Shown piece by piece: positions 43,883 to 55,854 of a DNA stretch of 64,000 bases (positions are counted from its first letter, which is position 1; the number at the start of each line of letters is the position of its first letter). The translations under genes were made by a program, and so were the position numbers. Under the pieces are notes generated by a model. It did no database searches. It saw nothing but the letters and a program-made list of their open reading frames with translations, and had not been told where the DNA came from. The stretch lies in NCBI RefSeq assembly GCF_000002985.6, contig NC_003282.8, positions 7,936,001 to 8,000,000 of the forward strand, given 5' to 3'. The DNA comes from Caenorhabditis elegans (taxonomy: Eukaryota; Nematoda; Chromadorea; Rhabditida; Rhabditidae).

Positions 43883-45948
43883 ATGACGTTCTCTTCTTCG
43901 TACAAATATTCGGCGCTGGCGCAAAACGATCCAGAGGCACCAGAAGAATTAGAAATGAACAGTCTTGAAGGATATTCTGCAGTCGATTTTGGTGATCCAA
44001 GTCAAAGTGTAATGGAATATGGAATGCCTGAAGGTTCATATGATTCCGTTTTTACATATGCTCCTTACAACGATCTCGATAAAATGGGATATATGGGTCC
44101 AGCAAGGTAATTTTTCAACAAAAAAACTAATTAACTTTGATATAGATGAAAAATTAAAATTTTCCAATGTTATCTTTCAGTTAAAATGGAATTAAAGTTT
44201 TATTAAATATTTTAAGAATTATAATTTAGCGATTAACTTAATTTTCATAAAAGTGTTTTACAACATGCATATGAACAATAAGAATCACTATTCAATAATT
44301 TTTCAGGCAAGGAATGATGCTGGGAAATAAATACGGAAACTTCACATACACAAGAGATTATGGTGTTAATATGGAAGACGATGTGAGTTTTTATTTAATA
44401 AATTAAATTTTGGTTTTCTTTATCAAAACTTAATGTGAAATTGAGCCATTTAGGAAATTATTTGATAGTAAAACTTTGAATTGGTTTTTTTGAAATATTT
44501 TTATTTTCAGTAAATAAAAAAGTTGAAATTACTCGGTTGTTGAAATTCGCCAAAAAATGTTCTACAATTACTATGATTTTTTTCCATCTGAGCATTGTAG
44601 GCATTTGAACAAGCAACAGTACTCTAAATTTCTTAAAAAGCATACATTTTTTGCAGATTTTGGCAAAATAGAAACCTTAACAAAAATGGAAATATCTAAA
44701 CTAATTGAAACACACACGAGACAATTTAATTAAAATATACTTATGATATCTTAAACATGTTTTTTTTCAGATAAAACCCCTGAGCGCCATTGAACTGTTG
44801 ATCTTCTGTGTTTCATTTTTGTTTGTTGTGATGACAATGCCCTTATCATTGCTTTTCGCGTTAAAGGTAGTAATTATAATTTTCTAGAGAACCGTTTCTC
44901 AAAATTTGCTTAATTTTTCAGTTCATCTCTACCAGTGAGAAATTGGTAGTTTTACGCCTGGGAAGAGCTCAGAAGACAAGAGGACCTGGTATAACTTTAG
45001 TTATTCCATGTATAGATACAACACATAAAGTAACAATGTCTATTACTGCGTTCAATGTCCCACCACTCCAGGTTAGCCTTGACAATATTTTGTCTAAAAA
45101 AAAATTTTAATTTACAGATAATAACCACAGATCGTGGTCTCGTGGAACTCGGGGCAACTGTTTTTCTAAAAATTAGAGATCCAATTGCAGCTGTTTGTGG
45201 AGTTCAAGATAGAAATGCATCAGTTCGAACATTGGCAAATACAATGCTATACAGATATATCAGCAAGAAACGGATCTGTGATGTAACCAGCTCACAAGAT
45301 CGAAGAATAATTTCTGCTAATTTGAAGGATGAGCTGGGATCATTTACGTGTCAATTCGGAGTTGAAATCACTGACGTGGAAATTTCCGATGTGAAAATTG
45401 TGAAGGAAGGAGAGAACATGGGGATGTCTGCGTTGAGCAGCGTTGCGAAATCCGATGCTGGTCAACAGTTGTGGCAAGTTATTGGACCAGTATTCGAAGA
45501 CTTTGCAAAGGAATGTGCAGCTGAAGAGAAAGCAAAAGAAAATGCACCATTAGTTGATTTGTCGGATGTTCCCTCAACTTCAGCTGCGGGAACTTCTACA
45601 GATACACCAAATATTCCTTCCATTGATATCGACCATCTTATATCTGTGGCAAGCCTAGCTATGGATGAACACTTAGTCCGTCTAATTGGCAGAGTTTTCC
45701 AAATTAATTGCAAAGATATTGAGCCCATTTGCATTGATTTGAAACATGGATCTGGAAGTGCGTATAAAGGAACTTCCTTAAATCCTGACGTGGTTTTTGA
45801 AACGAGTTTGGAAGTATTTGGAAAAATTCTAACAAAGGAAGTATCTCCAGTCACTGTATATATGAACGGAAACTTAAAAGTGAAAGGAAGTATTCAGGAC
45901 GCAATGCAGCTAAAACACTTGGTGGAGCGAATGTCAGATTGGCTTTAA
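43883..45948 (+). CDS. unc-24: UNC-24, stomatin-like protein with SCP2 lipid-transfer domain, 458 aa
   Basis: Exons 43883-44106, 44307-44382, 44771-44866, 44922-45071 and 45118-45948 (TAA), 458 residues from this start. The upstream in-frame ATG at 43763 would add 40 residues, and a Met at codon 27 is another option. There is an acidic, Tyr-rich N terminus. One hydrophobic hairpin segment lies at about 104-131 (IELLIFCVSFLFVVMTMPLS), followed by a band-7/stomatin (PHB) domain to about 320 (FISTSEKLVVLRLGRAQ, RGPG, ITTDRGLVELGA). A C-terminal SCP2-like domain runs from about 350 to the end, finishing VERMSDWL. The fusion of stomatin and SCP2 is diagnostic (human STOML1 has the same plan). UNC-24 works with UNC-1 and MEC-2 at membrane rafts and affects locomotion, volatile-anaesthetic response and touch-channel function (established). 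Confidence 0.95.
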
Positions 45949-46544
45949 GAAAATATACTCATTTTCTGTTCTCTTTTTTCTCTTTAATAAATGTTTTTTT
46001 TTTAATTTAAAGATTTACACTATATTTTCTTGTCTTTCAGATATTATTTTGTACAGGAATGTTTTGTTTTTAAAGTAATATTATCTAAAATACATCCAGT
46101 CACTTAAAATTGTACAAAACAGGCTTTTGTGCGACGAATAAGCGGCCAAATCGAGAGATCTCATCGAGAAATAAATGCATTCTTCAAGGGAGGGCGCGTT
46201 TTCTGGCTGACGGGTCTCGCCACGATCGACTAATCGAAATTACACGTGTGTGGCTGGCTGGACGACATCCAGCAAATCGACGTTGCTATTGCCGATTTTT
46301 ACCAAATTTTCTGGATTTTCATCATTATTAATAAATTTTCAAAATATTTAATGTTTGAAATGGATATATTTCTTGTAAAAAAGCTTTAAAATGGCTATAA
46401 AGACGAACAAAATAATTGTTTTTTGAATGAACGTGTCACATGCTTTGGAGTGTTATGTATTTTTCTTTTACTATCGTTTTTTTTAAATTCTAACTGGAAA
46501 TTTGTTTTAAATTATATAATTTCAGGTGTTGAATCAGCTCCATT
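45949..46544. other. Short intergenic region between unc-24 and arf-3
   Basis: Contains AATAAATG shortly after the unc-24 stop, and at 46100-46300 a GC-richer stretch with the dispersed word GGGTCTCGCCACGATC. The acceptor TTTCAG ending at 46525 lies 19 bases before the arf-3 ATG, a likely spliced-leader site. Confidence 0.5.
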
Positions 46545-47474
<930 letters not shown>

Positions 47475-48013
47475 TTGCACAACTTACATGTCCAAATTCC
47501 CTTCTCCTCCAAAATGTGTAAATCCCTTTCCCCCATTAAAATATTCTTAACCAACAGCCACAATAATCCACGCAGCCGTTTTAATTTTGTTAAATAGAAT
47601 TTGATTGTTTGATGGCACTGGGAGCTTCTATTTTCTGTGTGTTATTGGTACCCATCTCTCTCTCTCTCTCCGTCCCCCCAACTTCAAATCGGCCCGAGCC
47701 CTGTCCTAATTTATGTGATATTTGGCCGTCTTTTTTGGTCAAACTCTCCGAAACCACCACTGTGAACTAGTCGGAGAGCAATCGATGGCTGGTCCACTTC
47801 ATCGCAACAGTTTAATTTATTTGAGGGTGTTGATGAATAATATTTTATAAAAACATGTAAGTGTGGTGGATGTTCATTTTTATTTATCGGAAAGAACGCT
47901 AAGTTTAATAAATTTCGAATTCCAAAAAAAGCATGAGAGCGAGATTAAACAGATGGCACAAAATTGCATAAAGTAATTAAAAGCTGAAAATAACTTCAAT
48001 GTCCACATCCGAA
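47475..48013. other. Convergent 3' region of arf-3 and mec-17
   Basis: Long arf-3 3' UTR with a CT-rich microsatellite near 47657-47671 and an AATAAA near 47907. No other gene signal was seen. Confidence 0.6.
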
Positions 48014-51000
48014 TCACCACAATGGCTTGCTCGACAGAATGTGAGCTTTTCTTGCCTTGGCCTGATGAGCTCTATTGCTCAAAGCACCTTGTGGTGTCAT
48101 GTCAGCATCCACCGGAGCAGCCATTGCATTTCCCTTGCTCTGATGACCACTAACAGCGTGTTGAAGCCAACGGGTATCAGTCATTCCAGTTCCCAATCGA
48201 CGTGGAGTCATTGGACGACGCCAACCATCTGGTGGAGGTTTTTCTGAAACGTCCAATAGTTTAATTTCAGTGAAGTTAGAATTTTTGTGGTCAAAATACT
48301 ATTCTACTAAAATTACCGATTCCATTTTCAGCCGACAAAGCTAGGAAGAGCTCCTCGAAAACAACGAAATTGGTATTCTGCCATACAGGCTTGATAAGTC
48401 CGTACTTTTGTGACATAAAACCAAGAAGAGTGACTGATGGATTATCAAGAGCCAATTGATAAGGTTCAGTGTGTTCCTGAGAGAACATGTAATCTAGAAT
48501 TTGTTGTCCAACTCCTTGGCGTTGACATGAGAAGTGAACATAAAAGTCCAGAAGACACAGAATCTGAAAAGTAAGAGGTCGAATGAAATGATAATTCAAT
48601 TCACCTCTCCCTCATAAGTCTGCATTTGAGAGTCATAAAGGAATAACTTCTTTCTTCCTACTTTCGCGAATCCCATGAGTCGACTAACCTTCTCTTCTCT
48701 GAAAAATCAAAATTTCCAATTTCCAAAAAATATTAATACAGCGTTTCGATAAAAGGCGCCTATTATGTATCAAATATTACATTACTAGGTCGATCAATGG
48801 ATCTAATGGTAGGTAGTATTATTATAAGGATTATTACGTGGACGTCTAAAAATTATAATTTTTATCATATCTTACGCTCATGGGTCTCGCCACGCTGAGA
48901 ACGAGGGACTGTAATTCGTGTCTATTTATTATGATTGCATTAAAATTTCAAAATGAAAAGTGCTGCCAAGATTTTAAAAAAGAATATGATACAACCAGCC
49001 GTGGACCGCACCTTCGGCGCGGCCCCCGACTTCTGGAGCTGAAAACAAATTTTTCTGAAACTACCGTAATCATACAGTACTCCTACCGTACCACTATTGT
49101 ACCACTACAGTACCCCGACTATATCCTTACACTAACCCCAACTCACCATCCCTCCAGAAGCTAAAACTTCGCAGACTACAAAGACTACATAGACTACAAA
49201 CTATGGGCAAACGGAATAAGCGATTTATATATAGTAAATGATAGTGGGATTACAGTAGCTCGTTGTCAGCATGGCAGTCCCATGCACGTAAGATAGGGCG
49301 AAAATTCGTATTTTTTGACGTCTAGATAATAATAAAATACCCAATATCTCTTCATAATTCTACAGTACTCCATACGATGACCACAGTATCATCGCGACGA
49401 GAAAATATATGTCTGACAGTATTCCGTATTATTCATTCGATAATGATTGAGTAATATTGTGAAAAACTGAAGTATATGAATAAGAATATTAACTTACTCA
49501 TCATATTTCCAAGAGAGATATAAAGTTGAATCGGAGTTGATAAGCTTCTCACAAGTTGTCAAAGGAGTACGAAGCTGAAGGCAATGAGCTGAGAGTTTAG
49601 CAAGATTATCGATTGCTTCATAGACAATTGGATCCCTGAAATATTTTTGATGAATTTATTTTTAAAAAATTATATTCGGACCATTTTAAGTGACACTTCA
49701 TATTTGTTCTGGTAAGATCATCCTTCTAATCTCACAGAACCCCAAAAAGCTCAAATCTAGCTTCTCTTTAAATTCCAATTATCTTCAGATTATAGTTAGT
49801 TCAACTCGATTCAGCAAAATTGCCAAAAATAATAATCTAGATTTAGTTGAAAGTTCAATCCCCAACTAAAGAACAATTCAACCTTATCATCACTTTTATC
49901 ACATCTTCCGCATGTTCAATTGATATATTGATAAGATTGTTAAGAGGGAGGCGTTGGAAAAATAAAACGAAAAATGGAACAGGTTATCTCATGAGTGAGA
50001 AATAAAAAGAAGAATCACAAGAATCATTTAGGTTTAAAGTTGTAATGATTTGTGGTGCTATGCAAAAAGATAACCGGGTTGATATTTTATCAGTGTTTCG
50101 AATAACAAAACATTCAAATATTCCAGTTTTTTCTTACTGAATTCAAGATGTATATTAACCATGATGAAAGGTGATTACACTATATTTCAGAAATAAAATA
50201 GAGAAGGAACTGATGTCTTCAGATCCAACAAATGTGAATAAATAAACGTTGATATATGTCGTCTGACTCCAAAATTTAATTAGAGAGTCTAATAGTACAA
50301 GACTTCACCCGATTCCTCAAAAACTATTTAGCACCAGTAGGAAGCTCCGAGATACATTGCTTTCAGAATTTCATTGTTAGCTTCAGTTTATTTCGTGCTC
50401 CACGGCATTGATTTACAATATGTTTAAAAAATTGTATTTTAACATTACAGCTGAAAAATTTCAAGAAATATAATTTCAACATAAGTTTATTCCATTGTAA
50501 TGATTAGCGAGAAAAAACACAGATTGAGATCAAAACGAATTTCAATAAAGTTAAAATTTTCCCCTTTGTTTTGATTAAATGACAAGGCAAACCTTTATGT
50601 TGGACTCAATCTGCTCAGAGAACATTATTATTTCCACACTATTACATGTTTGCACTAAAAATTGATTTTCTCAAGCCTCTAACAATAAAACACAATCTCA
50701 AAGTCACAATTCAAAATCCTTATAACTTTACTGAGAGATTTGTAGCGTTGTAGCTCCTTTTTAATTTTGAATCTCTTGAAAAGCACATTGTAACTGTTTA
50801 AAAAAGGAATTGAACACTTTCAGCAGTGGAACTATCAATTCTACAGGAAGAAATATGAGCTCACATCAGGCAAATCTTTAAAATCTTGGGGAAAACTAAA
50901 ATGATTAACAGACATTGCAAATGGAATCATATATAAAAAAGAAATATTCTATACCTGATACCATCTAAACCAAATGTTTAAAAAACTTTCGTGAATGGGT

Positions 51001-51152
51001 TTTTCACTACTCAATATCAGACACTATGAACATTCCATTCTCTTAAACTAAGTGAATATATCAAAAACTTACTGCAATTGCTTAACTCTCATAGGATCCA
51101 AACGAACGAGTTGAGGACCGAGAATCGGTCGGAGGTCGGCGTCGACTTGCAT
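48014..51152 (-). CDS. mec-17: MEC-17, alpha-tubulin Lys40 acetyltransferase, 262 aa
   Basis: Exons 51152-51073, 49635-49498, 48698-48605, 48563-48317 and 48243-48014 (TGA), 262 residues. The GNAT-like ATAT fold is evident: [30 protein letters not shown] (acetyl-CoA-binding QRQGVG at about 119-124), then LALDNPS, whose Asp144 is the known catalytic residue, and FVVFEELF. The C-terminal 75 residues are low-complexity and basic. The enzyme acetylates Lys40 of alpha-tubulin inside microtubules of the six touch receptor neurons and supports their 15-protofilament microtubules (established). An AAATGCAT element lies 87 bases upstream. Intron 1 (1.4 kb) looks empty; intron 2 holds an inverted-repeat element. 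Confidence 0.96.
48831..49333. repeat. Long inverted-repeat element in mec-17 intron 2
   Basis: The termini TTATTACGTGGACGTCTA (48831-48848) and GACGTCTAGATAATAA (49317-49332) are inverted. The next about 80 bp also pair (ATCTTACG(C/T)(T/G)CATGGG, GCTGAGAACGAG). The interior has runs of short CTACCGTA-, TACAGTAC- and GACTACA-type words. It shares termini with the smaller element in ceh-19 intron 1. Confidence 0.65.
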
Positions 51153-52687
51153 GATCGAATCGTCTCACAACTGATCCATCGGTGAAGCAGCTTCTCTTCA
51201 TCTCAGCTCTCCTCCTCCCACATTTCCTCCCCATTCTCATGCATTTTTGGTGAGCCTGCTCTTATCGGAGAATTCCTTTCAATTTCTTCGGAATTCATAC
51301 AGTATACAAAGTGACTTTTCTATGAATTTTATATCAGTGTTTGGCATTATTTCTTTTCTTGACGACTCTTCATTTCTGAAACATTCGGATGATCTTTTTC
51401 TTTTTTGGCAGAATTTAGAAAGGAAAACACAAACGCGGAAGAAGTTGGAAGAGTCACAAACAGATAAACATTTTTAATTACTGTTCCAAAAAATCTAAAT
51501 TCGAGATCTCTGGAAATTTCATTGGAACTTTGAAAAAGACTATTTTTAGATTTTCAGATTCGTGTAGCAAGAAAAATAATCAGATTCATTTAGAATTTGA
51601 AACATTCCGTAACTTGAAATTTTATCAGAAAATGGAGAATCGTTTTTTAAAATTATTTCTAGGAGCAATTTGAGTGGTACTTTTCAGAAACTTTGAATAT
51701 CCAGGTTTTCTGAAACTGTAGATTTCTTTACAAGACACTTTGTGTTTTTCAACACCACTCTTCTACATAGTGCTAATTTTACAGCCAAAAGTGTCAACCA
51801 CTCAGTTCCTCTCACTTTTAATTTTGGAAGTTTATATTTTAATTATTTGCATCTGAACATTGTAGATGCTCAAAAATGCGACATTGCTCTAAAATTATTT
51901 TTTAAAAACCAATATTTCTCGAAAATTGGGAATTTGCCAAAATTTTCAAAAATAGAAAAATATTTTTTTACACTTCAGAGTTTTTTATAATATTTGGCCA
52001 TGTTGGACGGTATTGAAAACATGATAAATATTGAAAACATGATTACTATTTCTACAGACACTGCTTCATCTTCAAATAAATTTCTAGATGTTTGTCAAAA
52101 ATTTGGAATTTTCAAAGCTATCTCGAATATCAAGAACGAGAACCATTTCAAGAAGAAGCTTTTGCAGATCAGAAAACAAGAATTCAAGTGATTAACATCA
52201 GCAGACATCATTCTAACTTCTCCACACCCAAATTATCCATTGTAAACTACGCATACCTTTTCATTAGACTTCGTCACTCTTTTACACTTAAAACACTGTG
52301 ATAACGCGTATTCTTTTTTTTATGCTGTTAGCCTCGTATTGAACGAAAATCTGAACATTTGAATGCTTTTCATTCACATTATTTTTCAATGTATTGAACT
52401 TTCATTCGGATACAACATTTACTTTTTTCCTCACTTTGAAGAAAAATTCAATTATTGTATTCATTTTTAAAAGTCTCTCCAACAAACTTATTGTAAAAAT
52501 TTGATGCTCACATCTATAGATTTCTTGACAGAAAAACGGAAACAATAATGGAAATTAAAACTTGAAAAATGTAAATCTTATACAATAACATTTAATCTGT
52601 TTCAGATATATTTTATAATTTGAGTTTGCCATTCTGTGATCAATGGGAGACTCTTGGCTAACACATTTATAATAGTAATTTCAGAAA
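51153..52687. other. Divergent upstream region of mec-17 and the collagen gene
   Basis: 1.5 kb. The mec-17-proximal 100 bp is CT-rich on the plus strand. The rest is AT-rich with no supported exon. A 65-codon frame at 51994-52191 contains a small tandem repeat (ATTGAAAACATGAT) and no splice context. The acceptor TTTCAG just before the collagen ATG (ending 52684) is a likely trans-splice site. Confidence 0.5.
51239..51246 (-). promoter_or_regulatory. AAATGCAT element upstream of mec-17
   Basis: Reverse complement ATGCATTT lies 87 bases upstream of the mec-17 ATG. It matches the UNC-86/MEC-3 core known for touch-neuron genes. Confidence 0.5.
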
Positions 52688-55313
52688 ATGAAGGGTAATG
52701 AGAAAGATCTAGAACTGTTAGCGCGACGAATGCGTCAATTGGCCGTTTTCTCGTCATCAGTTGCTGTATTTGTTGCAGTTCTTGCCGTCTTTGCTCTACC
52801 AATTCTTATCACATCTACACTTCAAGCAGTGGTAATTTATTTGTTAATTTTATAGTTTACCTAATTTGCTTTTTATTAGATGTGAATGATTTTACAAGCT
52901 GAAAATTATAAGGAAATTATTTCCGCTCACAAATATAACTCTTCCAAATTAGATTTTTACAAACATTCTGGAAGCTTCGTGGCAAGTGTGTTTTGTTTTC
53001 ATCTTATAAAACCTAGCTTCCAGAATGTTTACCCTACCTGAAGAATGGTCACCTAATTATATCCAGAAAAGCATCAAAAATTTGCAAAAGTGGTCAAACA
53101 AGTTGCCGGACCTCTCAAGTAGTCACAAAATTAACTTTGAAATGTTTAATTGAGAACTGAAAAATGTTCTTGTTTGTAGAGGAACTTTAATATACGAATT
53201 AATGTTTTGGGAAAAAAAAAATACTGGAAATAGATTCTCTACACCCCCAGTTTTCACTTGCATCATTTTGGCAAAATGTGTTTCTAAAAATTTTGTGTAC
53301 CGGTCAATGATTATTAGAAATCAATGTTTCCAGACATCCGTAGACGATAGTTTGGGAAGATGTACTGCCGACGCATTTAAAATGTACAAAGCAATTGATG
53401 AAATCGAGATTCAACTTATTCAATCGTTTAATAAAACGACTTCTCAAAGATCAAAACGTGGTGGAGGATATGTGTCATCATCTTCTTATGGTGGACAATA
53501 TTCTGGTCAACAGTATGATTCTACTGGAAATGCTGCAACTAATGGACAATATCGGTTTTTCCCAGAGGTAAGGCATGCATTTTGGGGATTTAAAATCTGA
53601 AAAATATAAATTTTGTTACATGAGTTAAAATTAGAGCGGAAATTGATGAAACTTCTGCCCGAAAATCATAGTAAAACTCTTCGAAAAAATGTTTAAATTT
53701 TAATTTACTGTCAACGTTTGGCAATCCGTAGACCTCAGTTTTCACTTATCATAGTTCTGGAAGAAGACTATCAAATATTTTTTCTGTGTGTTATAGATTT
53801 TAATTTAAAAAAAAAAATTTACTCGAACATTGTAGCGGTTTGAGTTTGGAGCAATGTTCGAAATTACCTAACATTTGAGATTGAACCGCGGCCAAATGAT
53901 TGTATTCATGCAAAATCTTCACTGACTAGACACTTCCTGCATGCCTATAAATTGAAAAACCAGTTGCTTAAAAATTCAAGTATACATTTCTAAAATTAGA
54001 GGATTTTGCAGGTTATTGAAGCAATCCGAGCCAGAAGACCAACATTATATTCACTACAACAAGACTATAACTCTGGCGGATATGCTGGACAAGGAGGGTG
54101 TGGAGCATCACAACAAGGATATGCTTCTAGACCAGTTTTTGTTGGACGTTAGTGTTTTTTTTTGCAAGTGTTGAAGACTATCGTGCTCTTATATAGTAGT
54201 TTCTACATTTTTTGAATACAGTACCTGTTTTGGTTTCCTAAAAGCTAAACATTTAGCACAAACTGGTTCAATTCTCCGAGATGGTCAATCTGGTTTTAAT
54301 GGTGGAGGTGGTTGTATTCCACGTTATGGTCCACCTGGTGCTCCAGGAGCTTCAGGACAATCAGGACGTGATGGACAAGATGGACAACCAGGAACAGATG
54401 GTCAACAAGGTAGAGACGGGATTGCTGATATTGATCGTGAACCATGTCAAGTATGTGCTCCAGCACCACAAGGTTATCCAGGACCACCTGGACCAAAGGG
54501 GCGTACAGGAGAACAGGGACCACCGGGATTAGACGGAGAAACTATTGATGGAGAAGATGGATCACCAGGTCTTCCAGGACCACCGGGACCACCAGGACCT
54601 CCAGGATTACATGGATCACCAGGATCATATGGAGAATCGAAAGAAGAAGAAATTGCAGGACCACCAGGCCCACCAGGTGTCAGAGGGATTCAGGGAGGAG
54701 TTGGATCAAGAGGAGCTGAAGGTAATCCAGGACCAAAGGGACCACCAGGACTACAAGGAGACATTGGATCGTAAGTTAATGTTACTTTTAAATTTAAAAG
54801 GTTCAAGTGTTAAAAGATAAATTCAACTTCGACATTCCGCAGATGCGACATTTTGCAGTTTTTACCATAGAATTACGATACCCGGTCTCTGCACGACTTT
54901 TGCTAAACGTTTTTTGAAAGAATCGATGAAAATTCCGGCAATGAGAGTTTGAAATTACAGTACTCTTCAAAGGCACAAATCTTTTCGTATTTAACAAACA
55001 TTTTTCGTTTCGAGACCGGGTACCGTATTTTTGACGCGAAAATCGGAAAACGTTACGTCTGTGAAAGGCTCAAAACTTGAGTAATTGATTTCATTTGACT
55101 TGCAGACTTTCAGTAGTTCTACATTTCCAATTCAATTGTCACTAAATTCAATTTTTCAGACATGGAATAGCAGGCCGACCTGGTCTTCAAGGTCGTCCAG
55201 GTAACCCTGGGGCTCCTGGCTCCCCAGCTTCATGTGATCATTGTGCTCCACCAGTTCTCGAGCCCGGCTACCAAGTGGATGTTAAAAAGACAATTAAACG
55301 CGCTTCTCCATGA
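52688..55313 (+). CDS. Cuticle collagen, 393 aa
   Basis: Exons 52688-52831, 53334-53567, 54012-54147, 54257-54770 and 55160-55313 (TGA), 393 residues. Typical nematode cuticle collagen plan: a short cytosolic N terminus, a signal-anchor at about residues 22-45 ([17 protein letters not shown]), a furin-like site QRSKR near residue 90, then a Tyr/Gly/Gln-rich linker. After the CIPRYGPPG start, interrupted Gly-X-Y blocks are separated by Cys clusters (CQVCAP; CDHCAPP). The Cys residues would form inter-chain disulphides. The product is secreted by hypodermis into the cuticle. I do not recognise which named collagen it is. Introns are unusually long for a collagen gene; the last holds a foldback repeat. 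Confidence 0.9.
54860..55055. repeat. Foldback repeat in collagen intron (TACCCGGTCTCG family)
   Basis: The left arm from about 54866 (ACGATACCCGGTCTCTGCAC) is the imperfect reverse complement of the right arm ending near 55035 (GAGACCGGGTACCGTA). The centre pairs as ACAGTACTCTTCAAAGGCAC against its own flank. It is a relative of the ceh-19 intron 3 element. Confidence 0.65.
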
Positions 55314-55854
55314 TTTATTACTTCCAGTTGTTATACTTGATCTCCTCAACTATCTGTATATAGGCTCCCCGTTCAAACATTTAGATCAGTTGCTGTTTGT
55401 CAAAAAATTAAATGAAATAATTCATTTTCTTCTAGAGTTCAAACTAAGCTGAACTGAAAATATTATCAAAATATAAAAAATACAAAAACAAAAAATGCAA
55501 AAAAGAATAAACGAGATTCTAAAATTGGGGCTGAAAATGAGGGGGAAAAAGACAAAAAACTCATCATTATGAAAACCCGTTTTAGAGAAAATCGGCCAGA
55601 TATAATTATGTTTCAGGGAAATTAAGTGGACAACTTGGCGTATGTCACCGGTACAGGAAAAGGGAGAGAAATTAAGTATCCGAATGGTACAGAAAAAAAA
55701 ACCATTTGTGAAGAAAAAAAAAGAAAACGGCAAGAATTTTGAACAACAAAATTGAGACAGAAATGGAACAAGTCACAGACAGATGAAAAATCTATATACA
55801 TCTAAAAGAGGATAAGAATGTGATTTAAAAAGCTTTTGAAAATCGTGGAGAAAT
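55314..55854. other. Convergent region between collagen and rig-4
   Basis: The 3' UTRs of the two genes. Purine-rich on the plus strand (many GAAAAA runs, 55480-55740). No other feature seen. Confidence 0.55.

Noticed and set aside
51994-52191. 65-codon open frame containing a repeated IENMI segment
   Set aside because: The repeat is a two-unit DNA duplication and there is no splice or promoter context.
52597-52604. CTGTTTCA, the core of the 21U-RNA (piRNA) upstream motif; also on the minus strand at 26153-26146
   Set aside because: Chromosome IV carries many 21U loci, but an 8-mer occurs by chance at this rate, the flanking pattern is not convincing, and one copy overlaps an acceptor-like TTTCAG.
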